From assembly GCA_022773965.1 (NCBI GenBank), contig JALFNQ010000234.1:1-45962 (forward strand): a stretch of 45,962 bases of DNA, in the 5' to 3' direction. Below are positions 8,517 through 17,785 of this stretch, one piece after another. The notes below the pieces were generated by a model. That model made no database searches, was not told where the DNA came from, and worked only from the letters and a program-made list of their open reading frames with translations. Every line of letters starts with the position of its first letter. The first letter of the stretch is position 1. A program made the position numbers and the translations under genes. The DNA is from Lachnospiraceae bacterium (lineage in GTDB: Bacteria > Bacillota > Clostridia > Lachnospirales > Lachnospiraceae).

Positions 8517-9425
8517 CTATACCTTCAAATGTTTGCGAATCGTCGTAAAGCTGCCGATAAAGCCGATTCCTACTCCAAGCAAAAGCGCGATGGGTGTCAA
8601 CGTACGGAACACAACGCGCACCGGAAGGAAATTCATCAAACTGCTCAGGAAATTAAACTTCTCCATAATATATACGATCAGCCGGCTATACATGACATAA
8701 AGCAGTGCCAACGGCAGTGCAGATCCGATCAGACCGATCAGTATACCCTCCACCACAAAGGGTGCCCGCACAAAAAAGTCTGTGGCACCGATCAGTTTCA
8801 TGATACCGATCTCCTCCTTGCGGACAGCGATACCAACGGTCACCGTATTACTGATCAAAAAGACCGCTACACACAACAGGATCAGGATAATGCCCGCTGA
8901 CACATAACCGATCAGCCGGTTAAAGTCAGACAATGTATTTGCCACGATCTCTGAACGGCGCACCTCCCGCACACCATCCAGATTTTCCAGATAGGAAACC
9001 AGCGTATCCTGCATGGATACATCATTCAGATAAATCTCATAGCTCTCGGATTTCTGCAGCGGATTGTCATCACCAAAGCCCTCTGCCAGTTCCTCATTTC
9101 CCTCAAAATAAATCTGTGAAAACTCTGCCCACGCATCTGCAGCTGACTTGAAGTTATAGGCAGACACCTCCGGGCGATCCTTGATCTTGTCTCCGATCTC
9201 TGCGATCTGTTGCGGCGTAATATCATCGTCAAAGAGCACAGTCACCGCCACGCCCTCCTCTGCTTCCTTTACCATGGACTGAAAGTTCGTTACGATCGCA
9301 AAAAATAATCCGAACAAAAAAATACATGCAGCCATCGTCGCGATAGATGCAAGCGAAAACATCTTATTTCGCCAGATATTTTTAATGCCCTGTTTGATCG
9401 AATAAAAAAATGTACTAATTCTCAT
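8517..9425 (-). CDS. ftsX: Cell division ABC transporter permease FtsX
   Basis: A 302-residue membrane protein. The start [13 protein letters not shown] at 9425 is preferred: it overlaps the ftsE end by 11 bases and has a GGTGGTGATGACG purine stretch before it; the open frame extends eight codons further without support. It has one N-terminal membrane helix (about residues 22-45), an extracellular domain of about 120 residues, then three helices (about 170-192, 218-245, 265-290), the FtsX topology. The segment VRKEEIGIMKLIGATDFFVRAPF near 205-225 is the coupling region typical of FtsX. With FtsE it forms a complex that activates peptidoglycan hydrolases at the septum or lateral wall. The extracellular hydrolase partner is not encoded in this operon. 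Confidence 0.95.
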   Translation of the reverse strand: MRISTFFYSIKQGIKNIWRNKMFSLASIATMAACIFLFGLFFAIVTNFQSMVKEAEEGVAVTVLFDDDITPQQIAEIGDKIKDRPEVSAYNFKSAADAWAEFSQIYFEGNEELAEGFGDDNPLQKSESYEIYLNDVSMQDTLVSYLENLDGVREVRRSEIVANTLSDFNRLIGYVSAGIILILLCVAVFLISNTVTVGIAVRKEEIGIMKLIGATDFFVRAPFVVEGILIGLIGSALPLALLYVMYSRLIVYIMEKFNFLSSLMNFLPVRVVFRTLTPIALLLGVGIGFIGSFTTIRKHLKV

Positions 9426-10110
9426 CGTCATCACCACCCATACCGTCATTCAAAGAATCCGAAACGACAGTTCCTTTCTGAATCGTAATGACGCGCTTGC
9501 CCATTGCACGCACGATCTCCATATTGTGCGTCACGACAACTACGGTCGTTCCACGGGAGTTGATCATATCCAACAGGTTCATGATCTCCCATGCATTATT
9601 ATTGTCAAGGTTACCGGTAGGCTCATCTGCAAGCAGAATGCGTGGATTATTGACCAGCGCCCGGGCGATTGCCACGCGCTGCTGTTCTCCTCCGGAAAGC
9701 TGCTTCGGAAACGAGCGGTACTTGGCGGCCAACCCTACCATCGACAGCATCACCGGCACCTTCTGCCGGATGCTGCGATTGGATGCGCCAACTACACGCT
9801 GTGCAAACGCCACATTGTCATACACATTTCGATCCTTCAACAGGCGGAAATCCTGAAACACGCAGCCGATATTTCTGCGGAAGTAGGGAACCCGCCTGTG
9901 CGGGAGCTTGCGGATATTGATATCGTTGATCGTAATGCTGCCTGAGGTCGGTTCCAGTTCCTTTAGTAAAAGCTTGATCAGTGTGGATTTTCCGGATCCA
10001 CTGTCTCCTACCACAAATACAAACTCGCCCTCAGAAATATGCAGCGATACATCATTCAATGCAGGTATGCCCTCAGAAAAGGACTTACTTACATGTTCCA
10101 ACTGAATCAT
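9415..10110 (-). CDS. ftsE: Cell division ATP-binding protein FtsE
   Basis: A 231-residue ABC ATPase with Walker [10 protein letters not shown] (about 35-43), Q-loop FQDFRLL, signature LSGGEQQR (about 138-145), Walker [13 protein letters not shown] (about 158-169) and the switch histidine in VVVTHN. The short size and the FRNKxx-like spacing are those of FtsE. The ribosome site AGGAGG lies six bases before the ATG. It pairs with FtsX, whose start overlaps its last codons. The C-terminal tail is acidic (GGDDDEN). Confidence 0.96.
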   Translation of the reverse strand: MIQLEHVSKSFSEGIPALNDVSLHISEGEFVFVVGDSGSGKSTLIKLLLKELEPTSGSITINDINIRKLPHRRVPYFRRNIGCVFQDFRLLKDRNVYDNVAFAQRVVGASNRSIRQKVPVMLSMVGLAAKYRSFPKQLSGGEQQRVAIARALVNNPRILLADEPTGNLDNNNAWEIMNLLDMINSRGTTVVVVTHNMEIVRAMGKRVITIQKGTVVSDSLNDGMGGDDDEN

Positions 10111-10130
10111 AAAACCTCCTAACCAGTCGC

Positions 10131-11219
10131 TCAGAAGTCCATCGTCTCCATATACTTCATGTATTGGACAACCATCAGCGCAATCTTAAAGGTAATGGCA
10201 TCCTCGAAGATACGAAGGTCAAGACCGGTACTTTTTTGCAGTTTATCAAGACGATAAACCAGTGTATTACGGTGAATGTACAGCTGACGTGATGTCTCTG
10301 ACACATTCAGATTGTTCTCAAAAAATTTGTTGATCGTCATCAAAGTCTCTTCGTCAAAATCATCCGGCGACCTGCCCCCGAAGATTTCCTTGATGAACAT
10401 CTTGCACAGCGGGATCGGCAGCTGATAGATCAGACGTCCGATACCCAGATTTGCATAAGCAATAATATCCTTATCCTCAAAGAAGATTTTTCCCACATCC
10501 AGCGCCATCCGCGCCTCTTTATAAGATCTGGAAACCTCCTTGATCTCTTTTACAATAGAACCATAGGCGATATGTACCTCCTGATTCCCGGCACCGCCAA
10601 AGAGCGAGCGGACTACCTCCGCCGTCTTATTCAGATCCTCATAGCCCTCACCATCCATCAGCTCATGGACGATGATAATATTCTTCTCATCCACAGCCGT
10701 CACAAAATCATGACTCTTTCCATGGAAAAGGCTGCGAACCTTCTCCAGCTCGTTGCCATCCTTCTCGCGGTTGGTCTCAATGATAAACACTGCACGTGGC
10801 ACATCAATGTCAATGTGCAGCTTTTTGGCGCGATTGTAGATGTCAACTAAAAGCAGATTATCCAACAACAGATTTTTGATAAAATTGTCCTTGTCAAACC
10901 GCTCCTTATACGCCACTAACAGATTCTGAATCTGAAAAGTAGCAATCTTTCCGATCATATATGCATCGTCGGTGTCCCCATATGCCAAAAGCACATACTC
11001 CAGCTGATGCTCGTCAAACACTTTAAAAAACTGACAGCCCTGTACCACCTGCGAATCAGCAGGTGACTCCACAAACGTCAAGGCAGCACCCGTATAATTG
11101 TCCGCCTCCGGAAATGTAGATGCAAGTACGGTTCCCTCTGTGTCAATCACGCACAGATCACTTCTTGTAATACCCTTCAATCCATCAATTGTGTTCTGCA
11201 AGATCTGATTTGATATCAT
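10131..11219 (-). CDS. PucR/CdaR-like helix-turn-helix transcriptional regulator
   Basis: A 362-residue protein. The start MISNQILQ at 11219 follows an AGGAGGAGCAG site; an in-frame upstream extension has none. Residues 1-125 look like a sensory domain (ITRSDLCVIDTEGTVLAS is the CdaR-type sugar-diacid recognition style). Residues 140-270 form a GGDEF-related CdaR linker domain (PRAVFIIETN, VDEKNIIIVHE, IAYGS). Residues 305-362 carry the PucR C-terminal HTH: LNVSETSRQLYIHRNTLVYRL. The ligand is unknown. It lies only 20 bases before ftsE in the same direction, so it is probably the first gene of the ftsEX operon, an odd place for a catabolic-type regulator. Confidence 0.88.
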   Translation of the reverse strand: MISNQILQNTIDGLKGITRSDLCVIDTEGTVLASTFPEADNYTGAALTFVESPADSQVVQGCQFFKVFDEHQLEYVLLAYGDTDDAYMIGKIATFQIQNLLVAYKERFDKDNFIKNLLLDNLLLVDIYNRAKKLHIDIDVPRAVFIIETNREKDGNELEKVRSLFHGKSHDFVTAVDEKNIIIVHELMDGEGYEDLNKTAEVVRSLFGGAGNQEVHIAYGSIVKEIKEVSRSYKEARMALDVGKIFFEDKDIIAYANLGIGRLIYQLPIPLCKMFIKEIFGGRSPDDFDEETLMTINKFFENNLNVSETSRQLYIHRNTLVYRLDKLQKSTGLDLRIFEDAITFKIALMVVQYMKYMETMDF

Positions 11220-11375
11220 GTCTGCTCCTCCTGTCCCCCGATCCAATGAAAGCTCCGCACCACTATACATTTTTCACAAAAGAATTTTGACGAAAAAAGA
11301 GCGCGCGGACTATTGTATTTCTCATTTTAATGCAAAACTGCAAAAAAGGAAAGAGGAAACACGATATTTTTTATG

Positions 11376-12248
11376 CTAATATTCTAAAAATCCCTCTCCG
11401 AGTACCTCATTTGCATCCGTCACAATTACAAATGCATGTGGATCCAGCTCTTTGACACAATCTTTAAAGTCCACAACCTCTTTTTTCCCTACCACGCAAA
11501 ACAGCATCTTTCTCATCTCATCGGAATACATTCCCTGCGCCGGGATCGCTGTGCAGCCCCGATCCATCTCATATAAAATATGCTCCGCAATCTCTGTAGA
11601 CCGGTCGGACACAACAAAGATCATCTTGGAGTAATTCATACCATCTAAAATGGCATCTGACACTTTGGTCACGATCGCAACTGTCAGAATGGCGTACAAT
11701 GCCGGACGGGCACCCACCAGATAATATCCTGCCAAAATGACGGCTCCATCCAGCACCAGCAGAATCTGCGCAACTGAATAATTGCGGAATCTCAGATGCA
11801 AAAGCGATGCCAGAAGATCGGTTCCTCCGGTGGCATTTCCGGTGCGAAATACAAGCGCAATTCCCGCTCCGCTGATCAGGCCGCCATAGATCGCCGCCAG
11901 CAGATAATCTCCCTTTGCAAGATCCATGACCGGAATTACTGCCAGCCACACAGACAAAAGAACTGCTGCGATGGCAGTGCGCTTTACAAAGATTTTTCCC
12001 ATCAAAAACCACGCCGCCACAAACGCAGGAAGGTTCAGTGCCAGATTGGTAAACCACAGGGGGATTCCCCCGGGAAGCAGGCCCATCGTTGCACGGCGCA
12101 GCAAAATGCCTATTCCTGTGAAACCTCCTGTCACCATTCCCATCGGGTCAAAAACAGCCTGCACTGACAATGCGATCAGACCGGTGCCCACAACCAGCAA
12201 AATGTAATCCCGCACTATTTCTTTTCGTTTTTTATGAATACGTGCCAC
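11376..12248 (-). CDS. YitT family membrane protein (DUF161 + DUF2179)
   Basis: A 290-residue protein with five to six membrane helices between residues 12 and 175 (VLL, GLIALSVQAVFDP, GGFTGIGILL, GIPLWFTNLALN) and a C-terminal soluble DUF2179 domain (about 205-285, ending MLFCVVGKKEV...DPHAFVIVTDANEVLGEG). This is the usual YitT architecture. Function in the family is not established. The start is GTG at 12248, preceded by a weak purine stretch. It begins three bases after the stop of the WecG-like gene upstream, so the two are one operon. No obvious terminator is seen after it within the short gap to the PucR-like gene's divergent side. Confidence 0.9.
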   Translation of the reverse strand: MARIHKKRKEIVRDYILLVVGTGLIALSVQAVFDPMGMVTGGFTGIGILLRRATMGLLPGGIPLWFTNLALNLPAFVAAWFLMGKIFVKRTAIAAVLLSVWLAVIPVMDLAKGDYLLAAIYGGLISGAGIALVFRTGNATGGTDLLASLLHLRFRNYSVAQILLVLDGAVILAGYYLVGARPALYAILTVAIVTKVSDAILDGMNYSKMIFVVSDRSTEIAEHILYEMDRGCTAIPAQGMYSDEMRKMLFCVVGKKEVVDFKDCVKELDPHAFVIVTDANEVLGEGFLEY

Positions 12249-12251
12249 TGG

Positions 12252-12938
12252 TTATTTATCTCCCTTTTCTTCGTACTGATTGACATGCATTTTAAACCTG
12301 CCAATATGGATGAGACGCTTCATACGCCACCCAAAGCCCTTCTTCTCCATGAGAAGTCCATAATTTTCCCCCAATCCATACCATAGCTTTGCCATCAGCT
12401 TGCTGCGGTTTGCCACCAGGAATTCCTCCTGCTGCGGAGTGGGCATCACAGAAATGATCACATCCGGTGCCGCACTGTTGATCTCATTGATCATGCGGTC
12501 TAAGTCATCCGGATAATCTTCTATACTATATTGTCCGACAATATGCAGTTTTTCATACCGGTCTGCTAAAATTTCTCTTATTTTCTCCAGCGCGGCATTT
12601 TTCGATGCCACCAGATAAATCTGCTGCTGTCCGCGCTGCAGGCGCTTTAACAGTTCTGTAAAAAACAAATGATCTTCTGCCTCATGAATGCGCTGGCTGG
12701 AATGGATCCCGGCAACACTTAAAATCTCCGGATCTTCTACTACGATCAGGTCTGCCTGCTCCACACATTCTTTGATCTGTGGAGATTCGCTGCTGCCTGC
12801 TTTGACCAGTGACTGCATGGACACAGTCAAAAGCACCCGCAGACCATCCGTCTTTAATGCTTCCTGCGCCAGTTGCAACTCATCTCGCAGTGAATAATTA
12901 GGAAATGTCATTCCCAAAAGCTGTATCTGTTTTATCAT
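12252..12938 (-). CDS. Divergent WecG/TagA/CpsF-like protein
   Basis: A 228-residue protein. Residues 100-195 match the C-terminal half of the WecB/TagA/CpsF glycosyltransferase family: IREILADRYEKLHIVGQYS, INEINSAAPDVIISVMPTPQQEEFL and LWYGLGENYGLL correspond to the family's IVG, INxxxPDxLxVGLGxPxQExW and GVGGxFD elements. The match is imperfect: the glycine of GLG is MPT here, and the N-terminal catalytic loop with its conserved Thr-Pro-Asp region is not recognisable (the segment reads ADLIVVEDPEILSVAG). It may be a transferase with altered substrate or a non-catalytic relative. It is the first gene of an operon with YitT. A perfect 9-bp palindrome lies ten bases before the start. Confidence 0.65.
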   Translation of the reverse strand: MIKQIQLLGMTFPNYSLRDELQLAQEALKTDGLRVLLTVSMQSLVKAGSSESPQIKECVEQADLIVVEDPEILSVAGIHSSQRIHEAEDHLFFTELLKRLQRGQQQIYLVASKNAALEKIREILADRYEKLHIVGQYSIEDYPDDLDRMINEINSAAPDVIISVMPTPQQEEFLVANRSKLMAKLWYGLGENYGLLMEKKGFGWRMKRLIHIGRFKMHVNQYEEKGDK

Positions 12939-13450
12939 ACTTTTCTGTAACTGTTCGGAACAGTTAAGCTCTCCTATATCATATCTTTTATTATTTATTA
13001 TATTTTTTGTAATGAATCTGTGCGTGGATAGTATAACAGACTATACTCGATTTTTCAACCTACTGTAAATTTCAGATAATTTCACATATTTTTTCGCAAA
13101 TTTCCGACAGGAAACAATTTTTTTATACTATTGCACTGTCAAGCATTTTTCGACATTTTTTTACGGAATTCGCAAGTTTATAGCATATGCACAAAACTTA
13201 TGTTTGGTTTTTTTACTATGTAAACCACAAAATTTGTAACAATTTCTGTGGATAATGTGGATAACTTCGTGTATAACTCATTTTTTCCAGAAAAACCGGT
13301 ACTAAAATTGTGAATAACTTTTGAATAACCTCACTTCTTTTTGGGATAACCCTCAACATCTTTCGTCATTTTGTTCAAGTTGCTATTTCACTCAAAAACA
13401 AATAATTATACTTGACTAATCAATTGTGAGACAATTTATTTGTTGCATTG
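12939..13450. other. Gene-free AT-rich region with consensus DnaA boxes
   Basis: No coding frame is supported here. The left part (about 12975-13015 and 13080-13200) is very AT-rich. Two exact TGTGGATAA boxes abut head to tail (13247-13255, 13256-13264), and TGTGAATAA lies at 13309-13317; these fit the DnaA-box consensus TTATNCACA in reverse. Weaker relatives follow (CGTGTATAA at 13268, TTTGAATAA at 13319, GGGATAA at 13343). The region is the 5' side of the leftward WecG-like gene. Confidence 0.6.
12948..12966. repeat. Isolated palindrome similar to the end of repeat family Y
   Basis: TAACTGTTCGGAACAGTTA is a perfect 9-bp inverted repeat with one central base. Copies B and C of repeat Y end with CTGTTCGAAACAGTTA and CTGTTCTGAACAGTTA. 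Here only this terminal element is present, ten bases before the WecG-like start. Confidence 0.6.
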
Positions 13451-13484
13451 AAAATCCCCCCTGACATTTGTCAGGGGGGATTTT
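13451..13484 (-). terminator. Intrinsic terminator of glnN
   Basis: A perfect 16-bp stem, AAAATCCCCCCTGACA (13451-13466) and its complement (13469-13484), 95 bases past the glnN stop. It is strong in both directions and is the only clear terminator in this gap. Confidence 0.85.
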
Positions 13485-13578
13485 CTTTATACTCTAAAGG
13501 GGATTAGATAAATACTAACCTGCTCAATCTTTCAATCAAGCAGAAGTTAGCCACAACTAGTAAGTGAGGTATGTATGA

Positions 13579-15711
13579 TTATACCTCGAAAATCAGGTCG
13601 CCGTAGGACGGCATCGGCCATAAATCTTTATCTACGATCATCTCCAGTTTGTCAACGGGCGCGCGTAACTCATCCATTGCAGCCTTTACAACATCTCTGT
13701 AGTAAACAGCCTGGTCTCTGCCTTCGCTCATTGCGTTTCCGGCATCTGTAACCTCGATCAATTTTGCAAGCGCTACCTTCACATCTGACAGATAATCAGA
13801 GGTCTCTGCAAGAAGCTCGGTCTGCACAGATACATCTACGTCACCTGCTGCTTTCACTGCATTGATAGAGTTTGCAAGCTGTGTTGTGTAACGGATCACT
13901 GCAGGAATGATCTGCTTGCTTGCAATGTCGATCATAGATTTTGCTTCAATATTAATCGTCTTTGCATAGGTCTCATACTCGATCTCTACACGAGACTCCA
14001 GCTCAACCTTTGTAAATACGCCGAATTTCTCAAATAATGCAACTGCCTTGTCAGTCGCGTATGCAGGAATTGCATCCACCATGGACTTGATGTTGGGCAG
14101 TCCACGCTTTTCAGCCTCTGCAACCCACTCATCAGAGTAGCCGTTACCGTTGAAGATGATGCGCTGATGCTCTGTCGCATATTTCTTGATCAGATCATGT
14201 ACGGTATCTTCAAAATTATCAGAATTCTCAAGCGCCTCACATGCCTCTGCAAACGCCTCTGCAACGATGGTATTTAACACTACGTTGGGCTGTGCAATGG
14301 AAGCCTGTGAACCTACCATACGGAACTCAAATTTATTTCCGGTAAATGCAAAAGGTGATGTACGGTTACGATCAGTTGCATCACGCATGAAGTCAGGCAA
14401 GGTCTTTACACCTGTCTCCAGCTTCTCGCCCTTTAAGCTATGTGTTGCATTTCCGGTGCTGATCAGCTGTGTGATCACATCCTCCAGCTGCTCTCCAAGG
14501 AAGATAGAAAGAATTGCCGGAGGTGCCTCGTTTGCTCCCAGTCTGTGATCGTTTCCGACATCTGCAGCAGATGCACGAAGCAGATCTGCATGCTCGTCAA
14601 CTGCCTTTAAGATACAAGTCAGTACCAGCAGAAACTGTACATTCTCGTGGGGTGTGGAACCAGGATCCAACAGGTTAATCCCATCATCCGTGGTCAATGA
14701 CCAGTTATTGTGCTTACCGGAACCATTCACACCTGCGAAAGGCTTCTCGTGAAGGAGGCACTGTAAACCATGACGTCCTGCCACCTTTTTCAATGTCTCC
14801 ATGATCAGCTGGTTGTGATCGGTTGCAACGTTACACTCTGCATAAATAGGAGCAAGCTCATGCTGTGCTGGAGCAACCTCATTGTGCTGGGTCTTTGCGG
14901 AAACACCAAGCTTCCACAGCTCCTTGTTTACATCCTTCATGTATGCGCCGATGCGCTCACGAATCGCTCCAAAGTAATGATCTTCCATCTCCTGTCCCTT
15001 GGGAGGCATTGCTCCAAATAAGGTACGGCCGGTAAAGATCAAATCTTTTCTCTTTAAATATTTCTCGCGGTCTACAATGAAGTACTCCTGCTCTGCTCCA
15101 ACAGACGGTGTTACTCTTGTAGAAGTTGTATTTCCAAATAAACGAAGGAGACGTAATGCCTGCTCATTCACTGCTTCCATAGAACGAAGAAGCGGTGTCT
15201 TCTGATCCAGTGCCTCTCCTGTATAAGAACAGAAAGCTGTGGGGATGCAAAGCGTTGCGCCTGTTGCATCATGACGGACAAATGCAGGTGATGTGCAATC
15301 CCATGCAGTATATCCTCTTGCCTCGAAGGTTGCACGAAGTCCGCCGGAAGGGAATGAAGATGCATCCGGCTCTCCTTTGATCAACTCTTTTCCAGAGAAA
15401 CTCATCAGCACCTTACCGTTCTCCATGGGAGCTGTAATAAATGAATCATGCTTCTCTGCGGTCACGCCGGTCAGTGGCTGGAACCAATGTGTATAATGGG
15501 TAGCGCCCTGCTCGATGGCCCATTCCTTCATCTCATGTGCAACTACATCTGCGGTAGCAAGATCCAGATCCTGACCACCCTCAATGACTTCATGAAGTCT
15601 TTTGTAGACCTTCTTGGGGAGACGCGCCTGCATGACAGAATCATTGAATACGTTCTCGCCAAAGATCTCTGATACGCTGAATTTTTCGTTTTCACTCATA
15701 ACCTTATTCAT
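13579..15711 (-). CDS. glnN: Glutamine synthetase type III
   Basis: A 710-residue enzyme that makes glutamine from glutamate, ammonia and ATP. The length and the N-terminal region ([23 protein letters not shown]) are those of GSIII, much larger than GSI. Diagnostic segments are [11 protein letters not shown] (about 78-88), [20 protein letters not shown] (about 118-137), the metal-binding EQEYF and the [12 protein letters not shown] stretch (about 268-280), and the [20 protein letters not shown]/glutamate region. Two ATG codons (15711 and 15699) can serve as start; the purine-rich leader fits either. It is a single-gene unit with its own promoter region and terminator. GSIII regulation in Clostridia is not well known. 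Confidence 0.97.
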   Translation of the reverse strand: MNKVMSENEKFSVSEIFGENVFNDSVMQARLPKKVYKRLHEVIEGGQDLDLATADVVAHEMKEWAIEQGATHYTHWFQPLTGVTAEKHDSFITAPMENGKVLMSFSGKELIKGEPDASSFPSGGLRATFEARGYTAWDCTSPAFVRHDATGATLCIPTAFCSYTGEALDQKTPLLRSMEAVNEQALRLLRLFGNTTSTRVTPSVGAEQEYFIVDREKYLKRKDLIFTGRTLFGAMPPKGQEMEDHYFGAIRERIGAYMKDVNKELWKLGVSAKTQHNEVAPAQHELAPIYAECNVATDHNQLIMETLKKVAGRHGLQCLLHEKPFAGVNGSGKHNNWSLTTDDGINLLDPGSTPHENVQFLLVLTCILKAVDEHADLLRASAADVGNDHRLGANEAPPAILSIFLGEQLEDVITQLISTGNATHSLKGEKLETGVKTLPDFMRDATDRNRTSPFAFTGNKFEFRMVGSQASIAQPNVVLNTIVAEAFAEACEALENSDNFEDTVHDLIKKYATEHQRIIFNGNGYSDEWVAEAEKRGLPNIKSMVDAIPAYATDKAVALFEKFGVFTKVELESRVEIEYETYAKTINIEAKSMIDIASKQIIPAVIRYTTQLANSINAVKAAGDVDVSVQTELLAETSDYLSDVKVALAKLIEVTDAGNAMSEGRDQAVYYRDVVKAAMDELRAPVDKLEMIVDKDLWPMPSYGDLIFEV

Positions 15712-15731
15712 CCTTTCCCTTTATCGTTTTC

Positions 15732-15770
15732 ATAAACCTATAGTTTATATAATAGAAAATACGCTCTGCG
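15732..15770 (-). promoter_or_regulatory. Putative glnN promoter with palindromic operator
   Basis: On the minus strand, TTCGCA, 17 bases and TATAAA end a little upstream of ATAAAC-N5-GTTTAT (15732-15748). The palindrome begins inside the -10 hexamer, a classic repressor position. The regulator is not identified. Confidence 0.45.
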
Positions 15771-15797
15771 AACTTTCTATTATTATGAATGCATAAA

Positions 15798-15837
15798 GCG
15801 AACGAGGGTGCACCTCATTTGGAACACCCTCGTTCGC
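15798..15837 (-). terminator. Intrinsic terminator of fba
   Basis: A 13-bp perfect stem, GCGAACGAGGGTG (15798-15810) and CACCCTCGTTCGC (15825-15837), about 80 bases past the fba stop, followed on the minus strand by TTTATG. Confidence 0.8.
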
Positions 15838-15914
15838 TTCTCTGCCAACTAAAATACTCCTATTTTTGCAAAAAAGCAATAGTAAATTTTAGTTTTTTTT
15901 AATTCTTAATAATC

Positions 15915-16778
15915 TTAAGCTTTTCCTACAGATCCGAATAACTCCATCTTTTCCTTTACGGTAGCCTTGATCGCATCGGTTCCGGGTGCTAACAGCTTAC
16001 GGGGATCGAAGCCCTTGCCTTCCAGATCCTTGCCAGCCTCAATGTATTTACGTGTAGCATCTGCAAAGGATAACTGGCACTCGGTATTTACATTGATCTT
16101 GGATACACCAAGGTCGATCGCCTTCTTGATCATATCCTCAGGGATACCTGTACCACCGTGCAGTACGAGAGGCATAATACCGGTCTTCTGCTGGATGGCA
16201 TCCAGTGTATCGAAGCTTAAGCCTGCCCAGTTTGCAGGATATTTTCCGTGGATGTTACCGATACCTGCTGCAAGCATATCTACGCCCAGATCGGCAACAG
16301 CCTTGCACTCATCAGGATCAGCACACTCGCCCATGCCGACAACGCCGTCTTCCTCGCCGCCGATGGAGCCAACCTCTGCCTCAATGGACAGACCCAGCGC
16401 ATGTGCAACGTTTACTAACTCAGTTGTCTTTGCAATGTTCTCCTCGATGGGATAGTGTGATCCATCGAACATGATAGAAGTGAAGCCTGCCTTGATGCAC
16501 TTGTAGCATCCATCATAAGTACCATGATCTAAGTGTAATGCAACGGGAACCGTGATTCCAAGCTCCTCATCCATTGCCTTAACCATTGCAGCAACCGTCT
16601 TGAAGCCTGTCATATACTTTCCTGCACCCTCAGATACACCAAGGATCACGGGAGAGTTTAACTCCTGTGCAGTTAAAAGGATTGCCTTTGTCCACTCAAG
16701 GTTGTTGATGTTGAACTGGCCTACTGCATAATGTCCGGCTTTTGCCTTTTCTAACATTTCTTTCGCAGATACTAACAT
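15915..16778 (-). CDS. fba: Class II fructose-bisphosphate aldolase
   Basis: A 287-residue zinc aldolase that splits fructose 1,6-bisphosphate into dihydroxyacetone phosphate and glyceraldehyde 3-phosphate. The start MLVSAKEMLEKAK at 16778 follows GGAGGAATTCAC; a 20-codon in-frame extension upstream has no such site. Class II motifs are present: YAVGQFNINNLEW near residue 17, zinc/catalytic VALHLDHGTYDGC (about 79-91), GMGECADPDE, HGKYPANWAG (zinc His) and VLHGGTGIP (about 207-215) followed by INVNTE. The size and the C-terminal FGSVGKA fit the class IIB fbaA type. It has its own promoter and terminator. Confidence 0.96.
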   Translation of the reverse strand: MLVSAKEMLEKAKAGHYAVGQFNINNLEWTKAILLTAQELNSPVILGVSEGAGKYMTGFKTVAAMVKAMDEELGITVPVALHLDHGTYDGCYKCIKAGFTSIMFDGSHYPIEENIAKTTELVNVAHALGLSIEAEVGSIGGEEDGVVGMGECADPDECKAVADLGVDMLAAGIGNIHGKYPANWAGLSFDTLDAIQQKTGIMPLVLHGGTGIPEDMIKKAIDLGVSKINVNTECQLSFADATRKYIEAGKDLEGKGFDPRKLLAPGTDAIKATVKEKMELFGSVGKA

Positions 16779-16816
16779 GTGAATTCCTCCATTTTCTATA
16801 AAATATGTGCGTGTTT

Positions 16817-16829
16817 GGGCGAAACGCCC
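16817..16829 (-). other. Short GC-rich hairpin in the fba leader
   Basis: GGGCG-aaa-CGCCC between the fba promoter and its ribosome site. It is not followed by a U run on the minus strand, so a leader hairpin is more likely than a terminator. Confidence 0.4.
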
Positions 16830-16859
16830 TACGGACAAAGATTGCCCATATCTGTGTTA

Positions 16860-16888
16860 AATATACCATGAACCGTCCTAATTGTAAA
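16860..16888 (-). promoter_or_regulatory. Putative fba promoter
   Basis: On the minus strand: TTTACA (16883-16888), a 17-base spacer and TATATT (16860-16865), about 80 bases before the fba start. The spacing is ideal and the -35 lies just past the lipid kinase stop. Confidence 0.65.
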
Positions 16889-16891
16889 GAG

Positions 16892-17785
16892 TTACTCTGC
16901 TTCTTCCGGCACGCGGAGAGTGAGTGCACCATGCATGCAACCCAGCCGGATCTGTGTCTGGTCGCCGCCATACTCCCCGTCCAGCGTCCACGGGATGGCC
17001 TGATCGGGTAAAATATGCATTTCATCCGTCTTAAAGGTATAGATCAGGTCGGATTCCGGACGCAGCTTTGTCAGCACAGCAATGATCTCGTTGAGTTCTA
17101 CGGCATTGTGGGGCGTGCGGATCAGCATCACCTCAAACAGCCCGTCATTGAGCGCCACATCATCCCCTGTCATGCCCTTAAATCCGCCAACCGATAATGA
17201 ATTTGTCACCATTCCGTACATGAAGTCATCCTCGATGACCCCACCGCTATACTCTATGCGCATGTGATAGCTGGGATGACTACCAAGACGTTTCGCTCCT
17301 TCCAGAAGATATGCCACATGACCCAGCACATTTTTGAGCTCCTGTTTTGTCTGATAGGAGACATCTGTAAACAGCCCGAATGCCGCAATATAAACAAAGT
17401 TTTTGTCTCCAAAGCGGCCCACATCACACTTAAAATCAGTTCCGCTCACTGCGACCTCTGCCGCCTTTTTCATGTTTCGCGGCAGTTTTAAAGAAGCCGC
17501 AAAATCGTTTGTGCTGCCCGCCGGGATATAACCAAGGGGCACTTCACATCCACTTTGGATCAGTCCGGCCACCGTCTCATCCAGCGTTCCATCCCCGCCA
17601 CAGCAAACGATCAGATCATAATCCGCTGCGCGCTCTGCCACCACATTTGCGGCATCCCCCACAGCCTGTGTCGGATGCACGCTTACCTCATAGCCTGCAC
17701 GGATCATAATCTCTAACACATCTGACAGCTGCATCCTGATCCTTCCGGTACCGGAATGAGGATTGTATATAAATAAAAGCTTCAT
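16892..17785 (-). CDS. Diacylglycerol/lipid kinase family protein (YegS/BmrU/DgkB-like)
   Basis: A 297-residue soluble kinase. The N-terminal domain has IYNPHSGTG (residues 5-13) and the nucleotide loop CCGGDGTLDETVAGLI (about 60-75), with PLGYIPAGSTNDFAASL (about 84-100), the hallmark GGDGT and PxGTxNDFA motifs of the DAGK catalytic fold. The C-terminal beta domain carries the VTNSLSVGGFKG and DGLFEVMLIR segments. Members phosphorylate diacylglycerol, undecaprenol-like or other lipids; the substrate here is unknown. Its ATG overlaps the whiA stop by four bases (ATGA), so translation is coupled to whiA. Confidence 0.92.
   Translation of the reverse strand: MKLLFIYNPHSGTGRIRMQLSDVLEIMIRAGYEVSVHPTQAVGDAANVVAERAADYDLIVCCGGDGTLDETVAGLIQSGCEVPLGYIPAGSTNDFAASLKLPRNMKKAAEVAVSGTDFKCDVGRFGDKNFVYIAAFGLFTDVSYQTKQELKNVLGHVAYLLEGAKRLGSHPSYHMRIEYSGGVIEDDFMYGMVTNSLSVGGFKGMTGDDVALNDGLFEVMLIRTPHNAVELNEIIAVLTKLRPESDLIYTFKTDEMHILPDQAIPWTLDGEYGGDQTQIRLGCMHGALTLRVPEEAE

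Noticed and set aside
12939-13578. Chromosomal origin of replication
   Set aside because: DnaA boxes are present, but no dnaA or dnaN lies nearby, genes on both sides read in the same direction, and no DnaA-trio could be recognised.
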